The notes under the pieces: model-generated
The model's database searches: none
The model's input: the letters and a program-made list of their open reading frames with translations, nothing else
Told to the model about the DNA's origin: nothing
Part shown: positions 1-5,082 of the stretch, one piece after another
Layout of the letters: each line of letters starts with the position of its first letter
Numbering within the stretch: position 1 is the stretch's first letter
Made by a program: the position numbers and the translations under genes
Assembly (NCBI GenBank): GCA_903932545.1
Contig: CAIZGT010000361.1
Span: forward strand, 1-5,082
From: an uncultured Rhodospirillales bacterium
GTDB lineage: Bacteria; Pseudomonadota; Alphaproteobacteria; Acetobacterales; Acetobacteraceae
Direction: 5' to 3'
Length of the DNA: 5,082 nucleotides

Positions 1-36
1 CGGTTCTTGGCGCTCCTGCCTTACATCGTGAATTGA
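1..36 (+). CDS. 3' end of an upstream gene, probably a membrane protein
   Basis: Only the last 11 codons and a TGA stop (34-36) are inside the window. In frame 1 they read RFLALLPYIVN, a hydrophobic stretch like the end of a membrane segment. The stop lies 10 bases before the rplI start, and the rplI ribosome binding site begins inside it, which fits co-transcription with rplI. In many alphaproteobacteria the gene just before rplI, after rpsF and rpsR, encodes a DUF2232-type multi-pass membrane protein. That identity is inferred from gene order and the hydrophobic tail; eleven residues cannot prove it. Frame 3 is also open across these bases but reads into rplI out of frame and looks unlike a protein end. 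Confidence 0.5.
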   Translation, partial: RFLALLPYIVN

Positions 37-46
37 GGGGTCAGCC

Positions 47-619
47 ATGGCAGCCGTTGAACTGATCCTGCTCCAGCGCGTCGAAAAGCTGGGGCAAATG
101 GGCGATCTGGTAAAAGTGAAGCCGGGCTATGCCCGCAACTTCCTTCTGCCGCAAAAGAAAGCCATCCGCGCGAACAAAGCCAATCTGGCCCAGTTCGAAA
201 CGCAACGCGTTCAGCTTGAAGCGTTGAACATCAAGCGCCGCGACGAAGCCGAGCGCGTGGCCGAGCGTATGCAGGGCCTGTCTGTCACCATCATCCGTCA
301 GGCTGGTGAGTCGGGCAGCCTGTATGGTTCTGTCACCTCGCGTGACATCGCCGATGGCGCGACCGCAGCAGGGCTTTCGATCAACCGCTCGCAGATCATC
401 TTGGCCAACCCGATCAAGTCGCTCGGGCTGACCATCGTGCGCGCGGTGTTGCACCCGGAAGTCGATATGCCGGTCACCGTCAACGTCGCGCGTTCGGTCG
501 AAGAAGCTGAAAAGCAACTTCGCGGTGAGCGCGTGGTGGGTGAGATGGAAGAGGAAATTGAGCTGGAAACCGATATCCAGCTCTTTGATCCGAACTCGGA
601 CCAACCGCTGGTTGATTGA
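47..619 (+). CDS. rplI: 50S ribosomal protein L9
   Basis: L9 is a cytoplasmic ribosomal protein that binds domain V of 23S rRNA through its N-terminal domain; its long linker helix and C-terminal domain help maintain reading frame. Residues 6-39 match the L9 signature, with G16, G19, V24, the G27-Y28 turn, N31-F32-L33 and A39. K37 sits where the classic signature has glycine. A charged, Arg/Glu-rich segment (about 52-80) is the linker helix, and the C-terminal domain follows, with SGSLYGSVTSRDIA around residues 97-110. At 190 residues it is about 40 longer than E. coli L9 because of an acidic tail rich in Glu and Asp, which is common in alphaproteobacteria. The ATG at 47 is preceded by GAGGGG (35-40) at six bases, a good Shine-Dalgarno. 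It lies directly after another gene end and before a strong terminator, so it is probably the last gene of an rpsF-rpsR-x-rplI operon. Confidence 0.97.
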   Translation: MAAVELILLQRVEKLGQMGDLVKVKPGYARNFLLPQKKAIRANKANLAQFETQRVQLEALNIKRRDEAERVAERMQGLSVTIIRQAGESGSLYGSVTSRDIADGATAAGLSINRSQIILANPIKSLGLTIVRAVLHPEVDMPVTVNVARSVEEAEKQLRGERVVGEMEEEIELETDIQLFDPNSDQPLVD

Positions 620-625
620 TCCGTT

Positions 626-641
626 TCACGCTTTTGCGTGA
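626..641 (+). other. small hairpin after rplI
   Basis: TCACGC (626-631) and GCGTGA (636-641) form a perfect 6-bp stem with a TTTT loop, seven bases after the rplI stop. No T-run follows, so it is not a terminator alone. It may stabilise the 3' end of the mRNA or simply sit beside the larger terminator. Confidence 0.4.
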
Positions 642-650
642 TACAAGCTG

Positions 651-694
651 CAAGGCCGTGTTTCGCATATGCGAGACACGGCCTTGTCGGTTTT
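651..694 (+). terminator. strong intrinsic terminator of rplI
   Basis: Bases 651-666 and 671-686 pair along 16 positions with one G-U wobble (662/675), leaving an ATAT loop. The outer arms are CAAGGCCGTGT and ACACGGCCTTG. A short T tract (TTTT, 691-694) follows after four bases, so the U-run is weak and slightly displaced although the stem is very stable. Its position 31 bases after the rplI stop and before an unrelated gene supports termination of the ribosomal operon. Confidence 0.8.
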
Positions 695-747
695 GAGCGG
701 ATCGCGGCATAAGGCGCAGGGCTTGAGCTCTGCGAATGGGGTGGGCG

Positions 748-2017
748 ATGCGCGCGGTGCTGGATTGGCTGATCAGGCGCTTCATTGTGCGCGGCACCAT
801 TCGCGTGCGCTGGCCCGATGGTGTCATCACCACGTATCAAGGCGCGCCCGGCCCGAAAGTGGCATTCGCGATCAAGCATTGGGCAACCGTGCGCGGCATC
901 GTGCTCAACCCGGCGATGGCGGTGGGTGAAGCCTATATGCGGGGCGAAATCGCGGCCGAGCAGGGCGATATCTATGATTTGCTTGATTTGCTGCTGAGCA
1001 ACGTGGTGGCCGATGGCTCAACCCAGCCAATCCTCGCCTTGTCGCTCTGGCGCGACCGTATGCTGCGCCGTATTGCACAATGGAACCCCGCTCCGCGCGC
1101 CCACCGCAACGCGGCGCATCACTATGATATCGACGGCAGGCTGTATCGGCTGTTTCTCGACGCAGACATGCAATATTCCTGCGCTTATTTCCCCACCGGA
1201 ACCGAAACGCTAGACGCGGCGCAGGCCGCCAAGAAGCATCACATCGCGGCAAAACTTCTGCTCAACCGCCCTGCCTTGAAGGTTTTTGGATATCGGTTGC
1301 GGTTGGGGCGGTCTGGCGCTCACCTTGGCCCGCGATTACGGCGCAGACGTCACCTGCGTCACGCTGTCGCAGGAACAATTGGATGTGGCCCGCAGCCGCG
1401 CCGATGCCGAGGGGTTATCGGATCGCGTGCGCTTTGAACTGCGCGATTATCGCTCCGTGACGCAACGCTATGACCGCGTTGTCTCGGTGGGCATGTTCGA
1501 GCATGTCGGCGTTGGGTTTTACCGAGAATTTTTCGACACCGTCCGACGCTGTCTCACCGATGACGGCGTGGCCCTGCTGCACAGCATCGGCCGCTTGCGT
1601 GGCCCGGCAGCGACCAATCCGTGGCTGGCGAAATATATCTTCCCCGGCGGCTATGCGCCCGCCTTGTCAGAAGTTCTTCCCGCCGTCGAGCGGTCGGGAT
1701 TGCTGGTCACCGATATCGAAATTCTCCGCCTGCACTACGCGCAAACCCTACGCCATTGGCGCACCCGGTTCGCCGCACAGCGTGAGGCGGTCATCGGCCT
1801 GATGGACGAAACCTTCTATCGGATGTTTGAATTCTACTTCGCGGGCAGCGAACTGGCGTTTCGCCGCACCGGGCAGATGGTATTCCAAATGCAACTCACC
1901 CGCGATATCGCCGCATTGCCGCGGACACGGGACTATCTGGTCAAGCCACCCGTGCTAGTGTCAAAGATCCAAAACGAAGAAGACAGGTGGAACGATTGTC
2001 TCAGCGCAACGCCTTAG
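748..2017 (+). pseudogene. cfa: cyclopropane-fatty-acyl-phospholipid synthase, frameshifted
   Basis: The intact enzyme moves a methylene group from S-adenosylmethionine to double bonds of membrane phospholipid acyl chains. Here the gene is split. Codons 1-179 run from 748 to 1284, while the rest reads in the next frame from TTG at 1286 to TAG at 2015-2017. Removing one T gives a 422-residue protein of normal family length. The first frame otherwise reaches a TGA at 1435-1437, giving 229 residues with 50 foreign ones and no SAM site. In the joined protein I see the N-terminal lipid-binding domain, MQYSCAYF (141-148), SAM motif LDIGCGWGG (180-188), MFEHVG (249-254), HSIGR (278-282) and HYAQTL (from 329). 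E251, H278, I280 and Y330 match the spacing of the bicarbonate-site residues of E. coli Cfa. The ATG at 748 has GGGG (738-741) six bases upstream; an in-frame ATG at 736 would add four residues. A weak promoter (TTGTCG 684-689, CATAAG 708-713) is possible. All motifs are preserved downstream, so a sequencing error is as likely as a real mutation. Confidence 0.88.
1279..1294 (+). other. frameshift site in cfa, five-T run
   Basis: The bases read AAG GTT TTT GGA TAT C in the upstream frame, giving K-V-F-G-Y. With one T removed from the run at 1283-1287 they read AAG GTT TTG GAT ATC, giving K-V-L-D-I and leading directly into the G-C-G-W-G-G SAM motif. The change therefore lies within one or two codons of 1283-1287. 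TTG at 1286 could act as an internal start, with AAGG (1279-1282) three bases upstream, but this spacing is short and the product would lack the N-terminal domain. Confidence 0.85.
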
Positions 2018-2355
2018 GTTTCAGCCGCCGCGGGTTTGTCATGCTGCCGCTCCTGGCTGCACTGCCACTGGCCAATTGTTCAGACGATGCGCCAGAAACG
2101 GCCGACGCCCTGGAACGCATCAACCAACATCTGCGCGCCAGCTTGCCACAAGGCGAGCAACAAATTCAAAATCTCGTTTACGTGTCAGGCAGCAAAACCG
2201 ACGAAGGCTATCAAGTGTTCGTTGATTATGATCTGGTCTCAACCATGGCCTCAGTCGGCCTGTTCAACACGATCAGCAAGGCCGGTGACCTCCAGCATGT
2301 GGCGGGCGAGCGTTTTTTGTTCGTCAAAGGCGCGAAGGGCTGGGAGATCCAGTAG
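1987..2355 (+). CDS. small exported protein with Tat-type signal, possible lipoprotein
   Basis: This is a 122-residue protein of unknown function. Its N-terminus has SRRGFV (13-18), a good match to the twin-arginine motif, then a hydrophobic stretch (about 18-29) and PLANC (27-31), where C31 resembles a lipidation cysteine. Asn just before the cysteine is unusual; Gly, Ala or Ser is normal. Acidic residues at 33-34 follow, as often seen after a cleavage site. The mature part would be about 92 residues, mixed alpha/beta in look, ending in a FLFVKGAKGWEIQ strand. The GTG start at 1987 is chosen because it keeps the Tat motif; AAGAAGACAGG just upstream can serve as a ribosome binding site. The ATG at 2041 would remove the arginines. 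The gene overlaps the end of cfa by 31 bases in another frame, which suggests co-transcription and coupled translation. It probably acts at the inner membrane or in the periplasm. I do not recognise a family. Confidence 0.75.
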   Translation: MERLSQRNALGFSRRGFVMLPLLAALPLANCSDDAPETADALERINQHLRASLPQGEQQIQNLVYVSGSKTDEGYQVFVDYDLVSTMASVGLFNTISKAGDLQHVAGERFLFVKGAKGWEIQ

Positions 2356-2366
2356 GGCCCCCAGCC
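2338..2366. terminator. possible hairpin between convergent genes
   Basis: GGCTGGG (2338-2344) pairs perfectly with CCCAGCC (2360-2366), with a 15-base loop that contains the TAG stop of the plus-strand gene. It lies where that gene and the minus-strand reductase converge, their stop codons being 18 bases apart. Neither side has a T-run, so it could at best be a weak or factor-assisted bidirectional terminator. Confidence 0.3.
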
Positions 2367-2373
2367 TCGCGCC

Positions 2374-3189
2374 TCAAGCCGCCCAATCTGGCGCGAAGGG
2401 CGGGCTGACGAAGCGCTGATCTTTCGGCAGCCCGGCGATCACCGCACGGTCTGCGTCATGCAAGCGCAACGTCTGCGCCGCGAAATTCGCAAGCTGGCTT
2501 TCCGCTCGGCTCGCCTTCGGGATCGCGGCCACGCCGTTTTGTGCCAGCAGCCATTGCAGCGCCACCTGCGCACCGCTTGCGCCGTGCTTGGTGCCAAGCT
2601 CAGCCAACGCCGGGTAATCCGCCAGCCTGCCCTGCGCCAATGGGCAATATGCCGTCACCACGATACCCTTGGACTGGCAGTATTCTACCATCTTGGCCTG
2701 GTCGAGCAGCACGTGATACTCGAACTGATGCACCGCAATCGGTGCCTGAACCTCTTCCACCGCTCGGCGGAACAGGCCCATCGGGAAGTTGCACACCCCA
2801 ATATTGCGCGCCAAACCCGCCTCCTTGATCGCCACCAGCTTTGCGAGCGAGGCCGCAAGGTTCAAATCCGCTGAAGGCCAGTGGATCATAAACAGGTCCA
2901 CATAATCGGTTTGCAGCAGCTTGAGACTGTTTTCAATCGAACGCTGCATCGCGTCTGGGGCGAGTTGGTCCCACCACACTTTCGTCGTCAGGTGAATGTC
3001 GGCGCGGTGCACCGAGCTGTAGGAGAGCGCCTCACCCACCGCGTCCTCGTTGCCATACATCACCGCGGTGTCGATGTGGCGATAGCCGCGCGCCAACGCG
3101 CCCAGCACCGCCTCGGTGCATTCCGGGCCCTTCATGCGGAAGGTGCCAAGGCCCAGCTTCGGCATCCGCAGCCCGTGATTCGTGATCAT
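2374..3189 (-). CDS. aldo/keto reductase, DkgB-like (2,5-diketo-D-gluconate reductase family)
   Basis: This is an NADPH-dependent cytoplasmic reductase of aldehydes and ketones with a TIM-barrel fold. At 271 residues it has the normal length of the DkgA/DkgB group. The catalytic tetrad is complete: D40 and Y45 in IDTAVMYGNE, K70 in LTTKVWW and H103 in MIHWPS, with the same 5/25/33 spacing as Corynebacterium 2,5-diketogluconate reductase. GLGTFR (13-18) opens the barrel, and IPKASRAESQLAN near the C-terminus is the cofactor phosphate-binding segment. The C-terminal RFVSPPFAPDW resembles the end of E. coli DkgB. The natural substrate is not shown by the sequence; methylglyoxal and other reactive aldehydes are usual for such enzymes. 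I chose the ATG at 3189-3187 because GGGGG (3199-3195) lies five bases upstream; the adjoining GTG (3192-3190) would add one residue. The gene follows the WD40 gene after about 41 bases and is probably the last member of the same operon. Confidence 0.93.
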   Translation of the reverse strand: MITNHGLRMPKLGLGTFRMKGPECTEAVLGALARGYRHIDTAVMYGNEDAVGEALSYSSVHRADIHLTTKVWWDQLAPDAMQRSIENSLKLLQTDYVDLFMIHWPSADLNLAASLAKLVAIKEAGLARNIGVCNFPMGLFRRAVEEVQAPIAVHQFEYHVLLDQAKMVEYCQSKGIVVTAYCPLAQGRLADYPALAELGTKHGASGAQVALQWLLAQNGVAAIPKASRAESQLANFAAQTLRLHDADRAVIAGLPKDQRFVSPPFAPDWAA

Positions 3190-3230
3190 CACATCCCCCG
3201 ACGTTTTTTCTCAACAGAAGGTAGCGGTAT

Positions 3231-4271
3231 TTATCGCTTGGTAAAGTCCACCACCGCGCAAAATCCGGTCTCAGTGCCAAACGCGAGATGTGTGCCGGTG
3301 GGGCTCCACGCCATCGCCGTCACCATACCGCGCCCGGTGCCTGCAATTGGCAGAATGCGCGCGGAGTTGATATCGGCCATCACCACAAGCCCGTCACTAA
3401 ACCCCGCCGCCACCGCGTCTTGCACCGGATGGCTCGCCAACGCGGAGCACAGCACGTCATCACCGCCTGCGAGTTCGGTTGGTGATTTCCCCATCGGTCC
3501 GCCACCGAAGAACGGCCAGAGCACGATGCTTTCAGCCCCGGAACTGGCCAGCCATTTGCCGGTGCGGGTGAAGCACAGCGACGCCGTTTTCGACGGATAG
3601 CCGCTCATGCGCATATGCTGACCATCGCTCAACCGCCAGCCATGCAGCGAATTCTCCTGCATCGACGTCACCACATGGTCGCCATCGGGGCTGAAAGCGA
3701 TGCCAATGTGGCTGCCCTTCCATTCCAATACGCGCGGATTGTCAGTTTTGGAGGCCACATACCACAGGCTCGCCCCATTGTAATGACTCGCAGCCACCCG
3801 CTTGCCTTTGCTATCAAAGGCGATGCCGGTGACGGTTGAGGGGTGCTCCACCGTTTTTAGCTCAGCCCCTTTGCCGTTGAGCAGCACGAGTTTCTTGTCC
3901 ACCCCACAGGCGATTAGCTTCGCCTTCGGATCGCCAAACACCGCAATCTGCTCAACCCATTTGCTGCCGAACGACGCGAGCTTCAAAACGCTGCCATCCG
4001 CCTGGGTGCGCATCACGGTGCCATCATCGCCACCCGAGACGAAGCCGGTGCCGGAGGGATCGGTTGCGAGGGCCAGCAGCGCACCGTCATGCGCCTCGGC
4101 GTTGAGCCAGCTGAGTGGAGTGGCGCGGCTGTTCAGCCGGATGGTGCCGTCTCCCATCCCGAACGCAGCGGTGCCAGTGTCGTCGATGGTGGCAGACACC
4201 ACATAAGCGTCGAACTGGCTGGCGGTGCCGCGTGTTTCGAGGATGTGATCTGCGTTGACCGTCTCCCCCAT
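3231..4271 (-). CDS. WD40 repeat beta-propeller protein
   Basis: The 346-residue protein is made almost wholly of WD40-like repeats. I count seven or eight, near residues 23-46, 58-89, 104-131, 142-172, 186-214, 224-253, 268-300 and 314-343. Each has the S/D-P-x-G-type turn and a strand ending such as GTIRL, LVLL, SLWYV, HGWRL or IVLWPF. There is no signal peptide or membrane segment, so it should be a cytoplasmic scaffold. No enzymatic motif is visible. The ATG at 4271-4269 lies two bases after the TGA of the upstream GTPase gene, which points to translational coupling; AGGCGG in the end of that gene may be the ribosome binding site. An in-frame TTG at 4277 would add two residues and is less likely. 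From memory, CobW-type GTPase and WD40 genes are often neighbours in alphaproteobacteria, so a role as partner or regulator of the GTPase in metal handling is a reasonable inference, but not shown here. Confidence 0.9.
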   Translation of the reverse strand: MGETVNADHILETRGTASQFDAYVVSATIDDTGTAAFGMGDGTIRLNSRATPLSWLNAEAHDGALLALATDPSGTGFVSGGDDGTVMRTQADGSVLKLASFGSKWVEQIAVFGDPKAKLIACGVDKKLVLLNGKGAELKTVEHPSTVTGIAFDSKGKRVAASHYNGASLWYVASKTDNPRVLEWKGSHIGIAFSPDGDHVVTSMQENSLHGWRLSDGQHMRMSGYPSKTASLCFTRTGKWLASSGAESIVLWPFFGGGPMGKSPTELAGGDDVLCSALASHPVQDAVAAGFSDGLVVMADINSARILPIAGTGRGMVTAMAWSPTGTHLAFGTETGFCAVVDFTKR

Positions 4272-4273
4272 GC

Positions 4274-5082
4274 TCAAGCCGCCTGGCAGGCTTCAAACCC
4301 GCGCCGCAATTGCGGGCGGTTAAGGTTGCGGCCGATGAACACGATGCGTGAGGTGTGATCCTCACCCTTGCCCGCGCTGATGAAATCACCATCCGCGATC
4401 ATATGCACGGCTTGGAACGCAAACCGGCGCTCCTCACCGGCGTAATACAGAATGCCTTTGGTGCGCAGCAAATCCTGGCCTTTCTGCGCCAGTAACTCAC
4501 TGATCCAGGCGTTGAATTTCTCCGCATCCAGCGGCCTGGGTGCCTCAAAGCTCATCGAGATAATGTCGTCATTGTGCTCGTGATCATCGCTATCGAGGAA
4601 TGCCGGCATATGCTCCAGCACGCGGCTCAAATCAAACGCACCCTGATTGAGCAATTGGCTGATATCCACGTTCGATTTCTCGGCGCGGATAATGCGCGCG
4701 GTGCGATTGATCGCACGGATCTGCGTCTCCACCGCATCGGCCTGTTCTGTCGTCACAAGGTCGATCTTGTTCAGCACGATCGTGTCGGCAAACGCGATCT
4801 GCTCAGCAGCTTCGCTGCTGTCGAGCAGGCGTTGTGGCAGATGCTTGGCGTCCACCACTGTGATGATCGCATCAAGCTTGGTGCGCGCCTTGATCGTGTC
4901 GTCCACGAAGAAGGTTTGCGCCACCGGGGCCGGGTTGGCCAGCCCAGTCGTCTCGATGATGATGCCGTCGAAGCGGCCCTTGCGCTTCATCAGCGCGCCC
5001 AGGATGCGGATCAGATCGCCGCGCACGGTGCAGCAGATGCAGCCGTTGTTCATCTCGAACACTTCCTCGTCGGTGTCCACCA
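4274..5082 (-). CDS. CobW/COG0523-family GTP-binding metallochaperone, N-terminus missing
   Basis: The gene runs off the right edge, so its start and Walker A (P-loop) are outside; about 268 codons are visible. This G3E GTPase family hydrolyses GTP to deliver metals, most often zinc, to client proteins, or cobalt in cobalamin synthesis. Visible motifs, numbered from the first complete codon (GTG at 5080-5078, read as Val and not a start), are NGCICC (12-17), the CxCC metal-binding hallmark, ETTGLANP (43-50, switch II/Walker B region) and NKID (104-107, guanine specificity). Next come a short acidic and histidine stretch SDDHEHNDD (164-172) that could bind metal, and the CobW C-terminal domain from about 173 to 255. 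The His-rich segment is modest, unlike the long runs of some cobalt CobW proteins, so a zinc-type chaperone (YeiR/YjiA/ZigA-like) is more likely than true CobW. TGA at 4276-4274 is followed two bases later by the WD40 start, so the two are co-translated. A Zur operator, if any, would lie beyond the window. Confidence 0.93.
   Translation of the reverse strand, partial: VDTDEEVFEMNNGCICCTVRGDLIRILGALMKRKGRFDGIIIETTGLANPAPVAQTFFVDDTIKARTKLDAIITVVDAKHLPQRLLDSSEAAEQIAFADTIVLNKIDLVTTEQADAVETQIRAINRTARIIRAEKSNVDISQLLNQGAFDLSRVLEHMPAFLDSDDHEHNDDIISMSFEAPRPLDAEKFNAWISELLAQKGQDLLRTKGILYYAGEERRFAFQAVHMIADGDFISAGKGEDHTSRIVFIGRNLNRPQLRRGFEACQAA

Noticed and set aside
41..604. A 187-codon open frame on the minus strand almost exactly opposite rplI.
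   Set aside because: It is a mirror of the rplI codon pattern in GC-rich DNA. The protein is low in family-like features and rplI is certain on the other strand.
298..879. Minus-strand open frames crossing the end of rplI, the terminator and the start of cfa.
   Set aside because: They run through a terminator hairpin and two well-supported plus-strand genes, and their composition (Ser, Arg and Pro-rich) is typical of shadow frames.
669..929. An 86-codon plus-strand frame starting inside the terminator hairpin.
   Set aside because: Its ATG lies in the loop and right arm of the terminator and it overlaps cfa in another frame, with no ribosome binding site.
2458..2874. A 138-codon plus-strand frame within the aldo/keto reductase gene.
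   Set aside because: The opposite strand has a complete reductase with all four catalytic residues; this frame has Arg/His-rich, unstructured composition.
3204..3212. A T-run (TTTTTT) on the plus strand just beyond the reductase start, considered as a terminator.
   Set aside because: No stable stem precedes it on the plus strand and no plus-strand gene ends here. On the minus strand it is an A-run upstream of the reductase ribosome binding site.
2881..3600. A 239-codon plus-strand frame spanning the reductase start and the WD40 gene.
   Set aside because: It crosses two genes well supported on the other strand and has no recognisable domain.
5078..5080. GTG at the right edge as the start of the GTPase.
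   Set aside because: The family needs its P-loop N-terminal to the CxCC motif, and only 13 residues precede the first cysteine here, so the true start is outside the window.

Overview
The window looks like a chromosomal segment of a moderately GC-rich alphaproteobacterium. The basis is the style of ribosomal protein L9, the alphaproteobacterial-type cyclopropane fatty acid synthase and the COG0523 GTPase/WD40 pair. Acetobacteraceae or another Rhodospirillales family is my best guess from the L9 sequence, but I cannot confirm it. Almost all of the DNA is coding. There is no tRNA, rRNA, CRISPR array, insertion sequence or phage gene, and nothing points to a dedicated novel system.

Layout: (1) Positions 1-36 hold the last 11 codons of an upstream plus-strand gene, followed closely by rplI (47-619), which ends at a strong hairpin terminator (651-686). 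(2) Positions 748-2017 encode a cyclopropane-fatty-acyl-phospholipid synthase split by an apparent single extra T in a five-T run at 1283-1287, directly before the SAM-binding motif. (3) Its 3' end overlaps a small plus-strand gene (1987-2355) whose N-terminus carries a twin-arginine motif and a lipobox-like cysteine. (4) Three minus-strand genes converge on it. In transcription order they are a COG0523/CobW-family metallochaperone GTPase cut by the right edge (5082-4274), a WD40 beta-propeller protein (4271-3231) starting two bases after the GTPase stop, and a DkgB-like aldo/keto reductase (3189-2374). The three are probably one operon.

How the genes relate: the left part is housekeeping (translation). 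The cfa and exported-protein pair concerns the cell envelope. The GTPase/WD40 pair is probably a metal-homeostasis module, with the reductase as a third member or passenger. The points most worth a second look are the cfa frameshift (sequencing error, decay or recoding), the Tat-type signal on the small overlapping protein, and the tight coupling of the GTPase and WD40 genes.
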